From Nemertoderma westbladi (taxonomy: Eukaryota; Xenacoelomorpha; Nemertodermatida; Nemertodermatidae): a stretch of DNA of 64,000 nucleotides. Below are positions 10,959 through 20,689 of the stretch, one piece after another; the first letter of the stretch is position 1; the number at the start of each line of letters is the position of its first letter. Location: the NCBI GenBank assembly GCA_032718475.1, contig JAUCBJ010007315.1, positions 20,306 through 84,305 on the forward strand. The letters are read 5' to 3'. A program made the translations under genes and the position numbers. The notes beneath the pieces were generated by a model. It searched no databases and had not been told where the DNA came from. It saw only the letters and a list, made by a program, of their open reading frames with translations.

Positions 10959-11252
10959 TCAGTCCTTCTTTCGTGAACGGCGTTTACGAAGTTTTTTGAG
11001 ACTAGTAAGAGTCTTTTTCTCTTTGGGGCGAGCCACTTTACTAGGAGGGCTATAACTCCTGGGGGAAGGGTGCAATACGATTGCATCAGAAGGTTTTGGA
11101 TTACGGTCGGTGTATCCGCTGGTCGAGGTACCCGGTTGATCGATATCAACATTGGTGGAACGAGGGCGAACAATCTTTAGAGCTGGTTTCAGGACGGCAG
11201 CTCTTACTGGTCCTTGATGGGTCGTTTGCACGACAGCGGTAGGTTGACCCAT
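10959..11252 (-). CDS. Small basic-tailed ORF, unrecognised
   Basis: This 97-residue ORF begins with an ATG (MGQPTAVVQTTHQG), is Pro/Ser/Thr-rich in the middle and ends in a strongly basic tail (KKLRKRRSRKKD) that could bind nucleic acid or act as a nuclear localisation signal. It lies directly downstream, on the same strand, of a decayed coding segment (11330-11930), so the two may come from the same inserted virus or transposon. No family recognised. Confidence 0.4.
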   Translation of the reverse strand: MGQPTAVVQTTHQGPVRAAVLKPALKIVRPRSTNVDIDQPGTSTSGYTDRNPKPSDAIVLHPSPRSYSPPSKVARPKEKKTLTSLKKLRKRRSRKKD

Positions 11253-11329
11253 GACCTTCTATAACAGTTATAGTTATAGTAGTTATAGTAGTTATAGACC
11301 ATAGAGTATATAACCAGTTATAGTAGGTC

Positions 11330-11930
11330 ATGGTTAACCGTGTGTAGTGAGAAATTTCCTCGGTTTGATTGTTCTCTCTAATTCGCATTCTCCGGCTTTA
11401 TATACATATGGTCTTCTATGAACTTCTTGTAACTCAGGATGTGAGTTTATGAACAAGTCAACGTATTCTTTATTCCTTGAACAATACATATAAATTCCAA
11501 TGGACTAATCGAGTTTTAATAAATCCATCGAGATTATACAGATGTATTACGTCCTTTTCTATTCTTGAAACATTATAAGGTTTTCTGAACGAGTTTACCT
11601 TGACCAATTGATCTAAATGTTTTGTAGTTGTTCGAGTTCAACAAGATCGAGGGGATTTATCAATGGTAGACACTTTAAAGTGTGTGTAGGATCTTCTGGT
11701 TTCACCATATAATATTGAGTTAAATGGACATAATAAGGGTGATCTTTGATCCCATAAAATTAGTTCGGTAAAGGTCTAGCGCGTAGGTTGACCTCATGTA
11801 CCATACGACGGACAAGATCCGCTTGATTGTCCGTAGGTTCAATGAGTATACCGTCGGCACGAGCAGCCTCGATTGGCGGACGTTGTAACATAGCAGCGTC
11901 AGCGATAAGATCAGCGAGATAAGCGTCAGC
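11330..11930 (-). pseudogene. Decayed unrecognised coding segment, truncated by the BEL copy
   Basis: On the minus strand, consecutive protein-like stretches appear in shifting frames. One runs from about 11930 to a TAA at 11760 (it includes IEAARADGILIEPTDNQAD). The same frame stays open after that stop to about 11615 (HPYYVHLTQYYMVKPEDP). After frame changes, two further stretches reach about 11335 (including KEYVDLFINSHPELQEVHRR). The composition is that of a globular protein and the breaks are consistent with neutral decay. I cannot name the family; a viral or transposon origin is inference from context. The upstream part is replaced at about 11930 by the plus-strand BEL copy. Confidence 0.4.
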
Positions 11931-12594
11931 GAGAAGGGCGAGCGAGCGTAAAGAGCGCGAGGCGAGGTGGCTTGAGAGGGTTGCGAGAGAGGCAGAGTTG
12001 GCCGAGCAAAGTCTACGAGAGGATAGAGAGAGAGAAACGTTTGTTAATACCCCACTTACAGGGACCGGACGACAGACCCAAGACTGGTGTAACCGTACGG
12101 GCGGGGGGGGTAATAACAATAGATTAGAGAACGTTAATATTAATAGTACCGTAGTAGATAACCGTAATCAAACCTTTATTGCAGGAAATAATATTTTATA
12201 CGGCGATTCTAATTTAAATTCAAATAATAATAATTCAAATATTCCAAATAATTCGAACAATAATTTAAATTTAGATACGCAGAATAATCCAAATAATTCA
12301 AATAATAATTTAAATAATAATATTGATAACGGCGCTATTAATACTAATGTAGACACAGATGGTCCGGCCAACAGTAGCCTGCAAGGCAACGCAGTTAGTG
12401 CGCAGAGAGTAGCGGGGGCGAGAGACCCCAACGGGGGCCTGCATGGCCATGTAGTTAGTAGCCAGGGAGTAGCGGGGTTGAGTCAACCCGAGGTGGGCCT
12501 GGTAGGCCACACAATGGTAGGGGGAGAGGCGGGGGTGAATAGACCCAGCCGCAGTAGACATCGGCATCGGCGGATAATGCGCGGGGCGAATTAG
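11931..12594 (+). pseudogene. Partial second copy of BEL gag-leader, segment 1
   Basis: This is homologous to the minus-strand leader at 4077-5000: the coiled-coil end (EAELAEQ-like), the TFVNTPLTGTGRQTQDWCNRTGGGG block, an Asn-rich stretch (12165-12330) and 'GLxGHxV' repeats. It starts abruptly inside the coiled coil at about 11931, so the 5' end of the element is missing. It ends at a stop at 12592-12594, close to the next ORF in another frame. Confidence 0.6.
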
Positions 12595-12614
12595 GTGAAC
12601 CGCAGCACCCGACG

Positions 12615-13436
12615 ATGGAGAATAGTAGGGGGATTTCGAGTATTCCCAGCGGCGTGCGACCGAGTAGAGAGAGAGAGGTTGACGTCGCGAGAGGGCGAGC
12701 GATGAGTCGTCGAGGCCAATCAGAAGAGGGAAGAAGAACAGTGGAGTTTAACCGCGAGGTCGACGAGAGATCTCACGAACGGGGATACTGCACTGCAGAG
12801 AGAAGAAGGGAAGAGAGTAGAAGAAGTGTCATCGCGAATGACAGGAGAGCGAGGACGGATAGCGAGCCGTCGGTAGTAGAGATGGAGACAGAGAGTCAGT
12901 GGGGTCGAGCTCCGGGAGATTGCCGTCGTCCCGGGGAGACGCGACATGACGAGGCGTACTACGCGCCGAGAAAGGGGTACAGGATGTACCGGTACGAGGA
13001 TGAGAACAGTAGAGGGGGTCGAAGAGAAACTTCCCGGCAGGATCTACTTACCGATCGAGAATACGGTAGCCGCGGGGAGGATTATTCGAGAAGGTTGAAC
13101 TTCGATCCCGAGCGACACATACAGACTGCAGGACATACTGTAGGCCTTACTGCACATACTATAGGCCATGCTGGGAGAGATAATGTAGGCGATAGGGTAG
13201 CGCGGACGACGGGATTAGATCCGGAAGTCGCGGAGTACATGCCGGTAGGTAGGCAAGAAGTGGATAGGCCTATATCGGTACCAGCACAGCAGCATGACTA
13301 TAATATCCAGGGACATAACAAAAACCCGGTTGAGGGGGATATTGCAGATAGGCAATATAAACAACCAAGAACAAATATATGCAAATACCCGGTTGAGGGG
13401 GATATTGCAGATAGATGGATGGGCCACAATATATGA
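12615..13436 (+). pseudogene. Partial second copy of BEL gag-leader, segment 2
   Basis: This 273-residue ORF is a clear homologue of the 3124-3885 minus ORF (REVDVARGR, EEGRRTVEFNREVDERSH, TVGLTAHTIGHAG). Similarity to the first copy continues past the stop to about 13510 and then stops, before any DUF1759 gag or pol, so this is a 5'-and-3'-truncated retroelement fragment. A 50-bp duplication (cggttgagggggatattgcagata at 13326 and 13389) lengthens its C-terminus. Confidence 0.6.
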
Positions 13437-13510
13437 ACATCAACCCCAGTACCAAACATAACACCGGTGAGGGGGGGGGGGGGGCAGGGTGACATTCCCC
13501 CACTACAAAT

Positions 13511-14584
13511 ATCCGCAGTATAGACAACCAAGAACAAACAAGTAGAGGAAACAAGTACAGTAGGGTGAGCTAGAGGAGAAAGATGGGAGAGATGAGAAGG
13601 GAACAGGGGGTGCTTTGAAATAAGTAGGGCACGGGCGTGATGACGTGTTTGATGTAAGAGCAGGGTATGTTAACTAGGGTGGGTGCCGGGCACAAGAGGT
13701 GCCGGGCACAAGAAGTTAGCAGAGTAGAGGTACTAGTAGAGTGGTTGTGGGCACCGCAAGCGCCACGTAGATGAACCCTGCAAACATGGTACGTTAAATT
13801 TACGTTAATATAGGTGTGGATTCAGTTGGAAAATCACATGAATAAATAACATATTGTTCAACGTTTGATTAACATTCCACTATGCTAGAAAAATTACATG
13901 TTTAAAATAAACCAATCATAGTCGTTAATTCAGCGTAAAATTCGAACGTTAATTTTCATTGATCTCTAAATGTGTGATGACGTTCGATAGCAACGTTAAT
14001 TCCGAGTTTAATTATAAACGTTAATTTTCAACGTTATTTTTAAGTGAAAGAACGTTCACCTTGTAGTTCTACAATGTGCCAGACAGACGCCATGATACAT
14101 TCCCATGTGGATGGATATTACAGTAGACACACTGCCCAACAACACAATACCTGCCTATGGTGTTATAATATATTGCTTCTGATTGGTTACTTACACTATA
14201 TTTGTCAGTATTATTCTTACTCACACTGCCATCTCATTGTGTATTATTATATTATAGGATTTGAGTAAAGTTGCATATTACAGTATAATGTTCACTGTAT
14301 TCACACTATTATTATATTATTCACATTATTAGTAAATGCATCTACTTACCTAAAGAACATGCATGGAATACAAGTAGGTACTGAATGAACTGTGATGGAT
14401 ATTATTGCATTAACAGTTTTATTGTTTTATTTATTTCCTTAAATTCGCCCATGTCAAGAATACCAGGATTTCACTTTTCGGTCGACTTTTTATTGGAATT
14501 TTATATATGAAGATTTTTTATTTTTTTTTTTAATTTATCTTTATTAAGTGTTTTATAGCGCTTATTTCTGTCTTATAACCTGTT
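13511..14584. other. No gene seen; aacgttaatt-rich stretch
   Basis: 13640-13780 is GC-richer with a duplicated gtgccgggcacaag. From 13790 to 14040 the palindromic core aacgttaa/acgttaat occurs repeatedly, suggesting a short MITE-like remnant, but I could not pair ends. 14050-14584 is AT-rich with a T-tract at about 14518-14532. No convincing ORF. Confidence 0.5.
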
Positions 14585-14722
14585 CATATACTAATTCGTT
14601 TATTGTTTTGGTTAGATTCAGCCTTTCTGTAACCTGTGGTTTTGGTGAAAACCTGGTATTCTTCACATGGGGGGTAACTGCAAAGTGAAATATAACGATA
14701 GAAAGTCTGGTATTCTTCACAT
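14585..14722 (-). repeat. Dispersed repeat, reverse copy of the 58310-58562 repeat (without the tRNA-like insert)
   Basis: Read on the minus strand this gives catgtgaagaatacc, a block of about 45 bp, a second catgtgaagaatacc, then ccacaggttacagaaaggctgaatctaaccaaaacaataaac. The same order is found on the plus strand at 58310-58562, except that there about 135 bp with tRNA-like boxes sit between 'ccacag' and the 'ctgattctaaccaaaacaataaac' tail. The tail resembles the 68-bp satellite monomer. Confidence 0.65.
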
Positions 14723-14839
14723 GGGCCCTTAAATTTTTGTAATACATTAATTAAATTGCTGTTTGATTGGTAAACCTGAACTAACTGTAATATTTCGATA
14801 TTCTGTTTATATACGATATTCTGTATATATTCTGTACAT

Positions 14840-15244
14840 ATGGCTTATTGTGTTGTCATCTTCACGGGCCCGGATGGCGTTGAGGAAGTTGCAACAATAT
14901 GTAGCGGATGGTTGTCGGCCGATGGACTTACATCAGCATATCCCATAAACACTCAACTTGCATCCAAGGCGCTGAGGGAGTCGTTACGTGCTGGTGACAC
15001 TGCAGTTGGGCAATGGGGATCTTGGCCTTGCACATTTATTCCAAACTCATGCAAAGGTATTTTAACGGTAGTATTCTGATAATTAGATAGGATCATCGTA
15101 TATGAATATCCAACAATCTAATAATTATTAATTCAAATAATACTTATTACAGTAGTGTAGACTAAATTTCAATGTTAATAATATTTTTCAGATGATCTAT
15201 TGGCAGCTAAGGCAATAGAGGAGCGAGATAATTTAACTAATTGA
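14840..15244 (+). pseudogene. Two-exon coding fragment of a transposon-associated or host protein
   Basis: Exon 1 (14840-15056) encodes MAYCVVIFTGPDGVEEVATI... ending at AAG/GTATTT. Exon 2 (15192-15244), after a TTTTCAG acceptor, continues in frame with DDLLAAKAIEERDNL. The pattern (short beta start, W...YP, W.....F, a closing 'AAxAIEExDNL' helix) resembles N-terminal modules found beside DUF4806-type or hAT-like transposon genes; this is a weak impression. Its last codons already lie in the satellite block, so the gene is cut there. Confidence 0.4.
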
Positions 15245-15536
15245 GGGAAAGGGGCAGGTTACAGAGGCGGGATTTTCTAACCAAAACAATAAACAGTCAT
15301 TTTACTAAATGAAGGAAAGGAGCAGGTTACAGAGGCGGGCCTTTCTAACCAAAACAATAAACGGTAACTTTACCAAATCAGGGAAAGGAGCAGGTTACAG
15401 AGGCGGGATTTTCTAACCAAAACAATAAACAGTCACTTTACCAAATGAAGGAAAGGAGCAGGTTACAGAGGCGGGCCTTTCTAACTAAAACAATAAACGA
15501 TCATTTATCTAATTGAGAGAAATGAGCGGGTTACAG
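15226..15536 (+). repeat. Block of the 68-bp satellite inserted next to Polinton A
   Basis: Four to five monomers of gaaaggagcaggttacagaggcggg...ttctaaccaaaacaataaac. Their variant order (ggattttct / gcctttct / ggattttct / gcctttct, then the aatgagcgggttacag unit) matches 56830-57095 monomer by monomer. The block ends exactly where the integrase coding sequence resumes (…gcgggttacag then tgtcgagaac). Confidence 0.9.
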
Positions 15537-15818
15537 TGTCGAGAACAATGGACACGTGAATTATTTATTATTCACCGTGTCAGGTTGGATAGAGTACCAG
15601 CGGTAATGTTCGATATTAAGGACAGCGCTGGAGCTATAATAAATGGCTCATTTTATTCTCACGAACTCCAAAAGGTCCACCCGAATAGTAATATTTATCT
15701 TCCGATTGACAAAAAAAATATTGGCAAACTTAAAGAACATGTACGCAATGGGAAGAAAGAATATTTAGTCCGATTCATTGGATCCAAGAAACAGTCGTGG
15801 GTACAACATATTCAATAA
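15537..15818 (+). pseudogene. Polinton A integrase, C-terminal fragment (chromodomain end)
   Basis: About 93 residues align end to end with the C-terminus of the intact Polinton B integrase: IHRVRLDRVP (B: IYRIRLDREP), GSFYSHELQKV (B: GTFYRHEIQKV) and the chromodomain-like KKEYLVRFIGS...WVQHIQ. The SH3-like and chromodomain ends survive; the DDE catalytic core is gone, replaced by satellite at 15536. A nominal start codon at 15513 lies in satellite DNA and is not meaningful. Confidence 0.85.
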
Positions 15819-16063
15819 GCTTAGGTTTATACTGTATATTAATTCATTTTGGTCGCATATGACCGTAATTAATCAATATTAACTCGAATGATATTACTAT
15901 ATCTATAGTTCATCCGCTTTAAATAAAGCCAGTAAAATATTGATCCCTCGCATATACTGTAGAAGATGCGACAATGAACGTGGTCACAGATGTCTATAAT
16001 TTAACATTATACTGTATGTACAATGGAGTCAAGTAGAGAGAGCGAGCTTAAATAATAATAATA

Positions 16064-16935
16064 ATGGCCACAGATACATATATCACTCTACTTTCAGATA
16101 GCTCATTAAACACTTACCCCAATAATAATCCAAGTGAGTTTACTGTTGATTTAGCCGAAGAATTATATATTGGTCCAAACGCTAAAATTGGGCTTGCCGA
16201 GCTTCAATACCAAGCAACATACAGTAATATTACGCTGCAAACTCAAATCTCGCTATCAATCGGGGTAGATGCAAAAGATGCCAAATTATATAGTTTATTT
16301 CCTGGTATGCATAACTCTATTCAAGTCATTATTGATGATATAAATAAACTGTTTAATTCTGAAGCGAAATATAGAGATTTCAAATTCATTTTTAATACAA
16401 ATAATTCTAGAATTAAATTTAAATTTCCTAAAAAGTTGAAAAAAATACAATTAAGTCTACGTGGTGATTTAATACAAATTCTAGGCTTAAAACCGTTATT
16501 GAATCGGAATCATCTGGATATTCCGAATTGGGATATATACAGTACCACTACAGTAGATGAATTAAGCAATATAGAACAGCCGATATTAATTTTAAATTAT
16601 AGCGGGCCAAAAATTTCGGAAATTGGCATTTTAGATTTTCCAGCTCCCACGTATATAACACGTAATAAAGATACAATTTTCATATACACAGATATTATTA
16701 AGAGCTCATTTGTTGGTGACGCTTTAGCTCCGCTCTTAAGAACCTGCCCTTTAACGCAATTAAATCGAAAATATATTAATCACGAATACAAAAGCATTTG
16801 CTATTACCTGTTGTTGAAAAAAAACTAAAAACAATCTTAATTACTTTACGTGACGGCCAAGGCCAATTAATTAACTTCAGCGGAGGTCGCACTGTTATAA
16901 CACTTAAGTTAATACGGGGTGGCAGTGATGGATGA
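16064..16935 (+). pseudogene. Polinton A structural-type protein 1 (frameshifted)
   Basis: The ORF reads MATDTYITLLSDSSLNTYPN and is homologous along its length to the 294-aa protein at 38292-39176 in Polinton B (DKYPDNTPSDFTIEL; DTIFIYTDIIKSSFVGDALAPLLR versus HTMFIYTDMIESSHVGHSMAPLLR). The annotated frame stops at 16828. The C-terminal homology (ITLRDGQGQLINFSGGRT) continues in another frame to 16935, so a frameshift near 16795 breaks the gene. Its N-terminal 'S..YP.N..S.F...L' motif is shared with the next gene, so they are paralogues. Probably a virion component; candidate minor capsid protein. Confidence 0.75.
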
Positions 16936-17773
16936 ATTCTACGTTAGACTACCGAGTAACTCCTGTCCAATTGATTTTCCCCGCAATAGCGCTAGTAATT
17001 ATCAGATAAATTTCCACGGCGCCTTACCTATAAATCCAAACGAAAACTGGGTGGTAGGTATAAAAAGTATATTTTACTTAGCAATGTTGCCGTCCATGTA
17101 TAACAATGTAGAGAATGTTATTTTATTAAAAAAAGGGAAAAAAAATTTTGAGGATACACTTCCATCTGGTTTGTTCTACAGTATCAATGACATTATAGAT
17201 TATTTTAACACGGGAGCGTTGAAAGATAAATTACAAATAGTTGAAAATACTCAGCAAAATAGGTTGCAATTTATTTTAGGGAAAACTGTGCGAGAGTTAT
17301 TTATAGGTCAACAAATAGCCTATTATTTTGGAATTACTGAAAATAATCTCAGCGCGAATCTAAATCCAAATTTTAAAATTATTTTGAAGACAAAAAATAA
17401 CATAAAGGGTTATTTAATAAAGGTTATCGGAAATGGAGAAAAAGCTTACCAGATGGTATTTTTATGCCCTCAACCACCCAATTATATTCCAGAACCTAAG
17501 TCGAACATGTACGTGACTACTAATATAATTGAAAATCAATATATTAATGATTTTGGTTTAGCTTTACTTCGTCGTGTTGCGATACCTGATGACGTGAAAT
17601 ATGGTAGCGTAATAAATAAAGAATTTGTCAAGGATACAATTCATTATATCCCTGTAAAAAAATCATATAAGATAACATACATTCATATTGAAATAACAAA
17701 CGAAGAAGGAAAAGATTTGAATTTTGAATACGGGACAACATCTATTATATTACACTTTAAACGAATAAATTAA
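16928..17773 (+). CDS. Polinton A structural-type protein 2
   Basis: 281 residues from the ATG at 16928 (a longer reading would begin with a GTG at 16919). It is homologous to the 267-aa protein of Polinton B (37492-38295): EFYVRLPSNSCPIDFPRNSAS versus NSYYVVLPSNTNPIEFPRNSAS, and a matching end (NFEYGTTSIILHFKRIN versus RFHYGNSILTLHFIQID). It overlaps the previous gene by a few bases and abuts the next. Proteins of this type recur in invertebrate Polintons beside the capsid gene. I infer a virion protein, perhaps the single-jelly-roll penton; the fold is not provable here. Confidence 0.75.
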   Translation: MDEFYVRLPSNSCPIDFPRNSASNYQINFHGALPINPNENWVVGIKSIFYLAMLPSMYNNVENVILLKKGKKNFEDTLPSGLFYSINDIIDYFNTGALKDKLQIVENTQQNRLQFILGKTVRELFIGQQIAYYFGITENNLSANLNPNFKIILKTKNNIKGYLIKVIGNGEKAYQMVFLCPQPPNYIPEPKSNMYVTTNIIENQYINDFGLALLRRVAIPDDVKYGSVINKEFVKDTIHYIPVKKSYKITYIHIEITNEEGKDLNFEYGTTSIILHFKRIN

Positions 17774-17774
17774 A

Positions 17775-18335
17775 ATGGATTCTGATTTATTTCAAAGATA
17801 CAGTAAACCTCAATATGGTGGTGCAGACTCTAATCTTGCTGTTTTTAAAGGTGGAAGAAGTACCAGAGGGTCGATGCAAGTTCCTGTTTTTCGAGGTGGT
17901 TCATATATTGACTCTTACGGTCAACAAATTGGCACATTTGGTCCAAACTTAAAACAACGTCGTTTTCAGCGTTATCGTAGAGGTATGCGGGCAAATCAAC
18001 ACGGGGAAGGTATATTTACAGACGCTTTATCGACATTGAAAAAATTTGGTAAACCATTAGCTAAAAAAGTGTTACAAAAAGCTTTACCATTTACCACAAA
18101 ATTCATGAGACAACACGTAATACCAAAAGGTAAGCGGGTTTTACATCAGCAGGCTAATACGGTTATTAATAAAGCATTAAATAAAATGAAACCGTCAACA
18201 AGGTTAGTTGTAGAAAAAGTTTATAGAGATTTAAAGCGACCCACTAGACCAATGTCTATGAACATACCTCATCGTCGTAGTAAAAATAGAAAAATAAAAG
18301 GCAAACTGAAACACTGCGAAAAAAGTATTTTTTAA
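17775..18335 (+). CDS. Polinton A basic core / pVI-like protein
   Basis: 186 residues, strongly basic. The N-terminus carries several Gly-Gly sites (QYGGAD, FKGGRS, FRGGSY) of the kind cut by adenain-type proteases. The middle holds a basic amphipathic segment (LKKFGKPLAKKVLQKALPF), and the C-terminus is Arg/Lys-rich. The Polinton B homologue (36182-36709) has the same layout. By analogy with adenovirus pVI, pVII and pX this would be a protease-processed virion core or membrane-active protein; that is inference from layout. ATG overlaps the upstream stop region (TAAAATGG). Confidence 0.7.
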   Translation: MDSDLFQRYSKPQYGGADSNLAVFKGGRSTRGSMQVPVFRGGSYIDSYGQQIGTFGPNLKQRRFQRYRRGMRANQHGEGIFTDALSTLKKFGKPLAKKVLQKALPFTTKFMRQHVIPKGKRVLHQQANTVINKALNKMKPSTRLVVEKVYRDLKRPTRPMSMNIPHRRSKNRKIKGKLKHCEKSIF

Positions 18336-18337
18336 TA

Positions 18338-19597
18338 ATGTCAATTATTAAGGAATTAGATTTATTTTCTACACAGCCAATACAGACTGAATTTAAAGCA
18401 AAGCATTATGAAACAATTTAACCCGTATCTAATCTCAGAAGTGAGTCTAGGGAGGTTACGTTTCTTGTACCGAGATCCAATGAATTCTATACGAAACTGC
18501 AAGATGCGTTATTAATTACAAAATGTACTGTACGATGGGATAGACGACTTGAAAACTCCCATATATATATGCTGAATTACCCCGCTGAAACTATGTGGAG
18601 TGATATTAAAATAGACCTTAATGAGAAGCAGGTTGAAAATAGCAATAACCATTATTTCTACAAGTCGTACTTATCCAATTTATTATTTACAACTTACGAG
18701 GATAAAAATGGGCTACTGGGTGCGGGTGGCTTTCATCAGCCTTTATCTGAACATGGAAATGAAATTAATGCCGGCGCGCATCCTATTGACGACGCCTTTA
18801 GTAAACAAATGCAATTTGTAAGTGGATTGACGATTGATTTTGATACTGAAAGTAAAATAATACAACCCGGGTATGATTTAAGAATGCATTTTAGAAAAGT
18901 ATCAAATTCGTTTATTTTTAAAATCACTCCAAACGCAAACGCTGTGACAAATCTTCGGCTAGAATTAGATGAAATAAAGATCCTAATCCCTAGAATGGAG
19001 GTTAATCCGGTAATAGAAAGCAGCCACCTAAAAGGTTTAGAGAGTTACGATATTGAATATCAATTCCAAAAAAAGGAGGTTAAAACATTTACTATTCCCG
19101 CTCAAACCACAAATTACACCCAAACAAACATATTTGATGGTAAAAAACCCAAATTAGTTATTATCGGCTTCATAACAAATAACGCTTATTCAGGAGAATT
19201 AATTAGCAATCCCTTGAAATTTGAACATTTTAACCTTAGACGCGCGGAACTGATTGTAGACGGTCTTCCAGTAGGGGGTGTAATATACGAGCCTAATTTT
19301 ACAGATGGAACATACATTTTTGAGTATACTCAATTAATGAAGAACATTAATACATATATTAACGGTTATGGAGGTAATAATATAGACCATGAAACCTGCT
19401 TAGGTAATTGCCCCCTCCTATCCTGGGACCTAACCGCCGACGGCTATGTTAGAGATCCGCAGCCATCGATATATACTAATGGACAATTAAAATTAAGATT
19501 TGCCGAACCGTTGGTTGAAACCATAAATGTAATCGTTTTTAATATTTATGATCAATCATTAAGTTTAAATAGCAGGAAAGAAATACATATCGATTAA
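18338..19597 (+). pseudogene. Polinton A major capsid protein (F54H12.2-like), one internal stop
   Basis: The gene begins at the ATG at 18338 (MSIIKELDLFSTQP) and keeps one frame to 19597, about 419 codons, but carries an in-frame TAA at 18419-18421. It aligns with the intact 416-aa protein of Polinton B: LNYPAETMWSDIKIDLNEKQVE versus LNYPGGSLFENCSLYLNEKLVE, KEVKTFTIPAQTTNYTQTNI versus QEVKTFTIGGGQSSYTESNI. Such 'F54H12.2-like' proteins are regarded as the double-jelly-roll capsid of this Polinton group. It is the longest protein in the structural block. Confidence 0.8.
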
Positions 19598-19599
19598 GT

Positions 19600-20055
19600 A
19601 TGTTATCTACAGAGGACCTTGATATGTTTCCAGTGGGTGGTCACTATTTGGGAGCGTTTCCAGCTAACAAATTACCTAAATTAGATAATAATAATAAGCG
19701 GCGGGATTATGGGTTAATAGTAAATACCGATAAAGAGCATCTGCCCGGGATTCATTGGATCGCAATATATATACGAGATAATGAGGCTGAAGTATTTGAC
19801 TCGTTTGGACCAAAATATCCAAACAGATGCATCGAAAAATGGCTTGAGAAAAATTCCGCGAGGTGGCGTACTACTCGCAAACAATTTCAAGACCCTAGGC
19901 GGACCACATGCGGTCTGTACTGTCTTTATTATTTGGTAAATTGTATTCACACAATCTATCCAATGAGAGCGTTTACAAATAATGTGGAAATAAATGAAAT
20001 AATATTATATAAATGGCTTGTTAATTATTATAAATTAAACCAACAAACTTTGTAA
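19600..20055 (+). CDS. Polinton A adenain-like cysteine protease
   Basis: 151 residues with the adenovirus-protease / Ulp1-like order of catalytic residues: His52 (PGIHWIAI), Asp67 (VFDSFG), Gln97 (RKQFQ) and Cys104 (TTCGLYCLYY). The length is short but typical of Polinton proteases. It starts two bases after the capsid gene stop. In related systems this enzyme processes capsid and core proteins at Gly-Gly-type sites such as those in the 17775 gene. It appears intact. Confidence 0.9.
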   Translation: MLSTEDLDMFPVGGHYLGAFPANKLPKLDNNNKRRDYGLIVNTDKEHLPGIHWIAIYIRDNEAEVFDSFGPKYPNRCIEKWLEKNSARWRTTRKQFQDPRRTTCGLYCLYYLVNCIHTIYPMRAFTNNVEINEIILYKWLVNYYKLNQQTL

Positions 20056-20086
20056 TTAATCATTTAACTTTTGTTTATCAGATAAA

Positions 20087-20689
20087 ATGGAGAATATTAT
20101 TTTTGTTGATTTTCAATACTATACGATAGACAATAAGGAGTATCCGGTAGTATTTAAAGAATTTGCTATATTCGATTCTAATTACACCAAAACTAATATA
20201 AAGACGTTTTTAATTAAAGGCCCACCTAATATTAAATTATCAGCATTAGATGCAGCCCACGTAAACAATTTACGGGATATGACTTCTCATTTGCCCTGGG
20301 ACTACGGGGACATTTCGCAAGATGACTTTAAAAAATATATGAAGAGACATTTAAAATATAAAAAAAATATATATGTATTTGGGTTGATGAAGCAGGCAAT
20401 ATTAAACACCCAACTCGATGTTCTCGCGCCAAATTCGATGGAGAAATTGGGAATATATAAGCAATGTCACGAATATTTAACCCCTTGTCGCTTCCACGAC
20501 CGATTTACTACAGTAGAAAATAAATGTGCGTTCCACTTAAACACAAGGGATAACTGTCTGCGATACTGCTCTGCAAAACGCGTTGGGGGGTATGAGATGC
20601 TACACTTTTTCATGAGAAAGCGTTTAACTGCGACTGATGATGATAAACAGAAAGAAATAACTGCGGTGGAAGATGTACTCTTACAGTAG
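20087..20689 (+). CDS. Polinton-associated VDFQ..KEFA protein with C-terminal Cys/His cluster
   Basis: 200 residues, homologous to 36821-37417 in Polinton B (VDFQYY, FKEFA, INGPP/IKGPP; the ending FHD....CAFH...DNCLRYCSAKR). Similar proteins (IVD-Q-F ... KELA ... CxxH ... CAL) are widespread in invertebrate transposable elements. The N-terminal Asp and the order of segments recall RNase-H-fold exonucleases, but not all expected acidic residues are visible. The C-terminal cysteines and histidines could bind zinc. Function unknown. Confidence 0.65.
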   Translation: MENIIFVDFQYYTIDNKEYPVVFKEFAIFDSNYTKTNIKTFLIKGPPNIKLSALDAAHVNNLRDMTSHLPWDYGDISQDDFKKYMKRHLKYKKNIYVFGLMKQAILNTQLDVLAPNSMEKLGIYKQCHEYLTPCRFHDRFTTVENKCAFHLNTRDNCLRYCSAKRVGGYEMLHFFMRKRLTATDDDKQKEITAVEDVLLQ

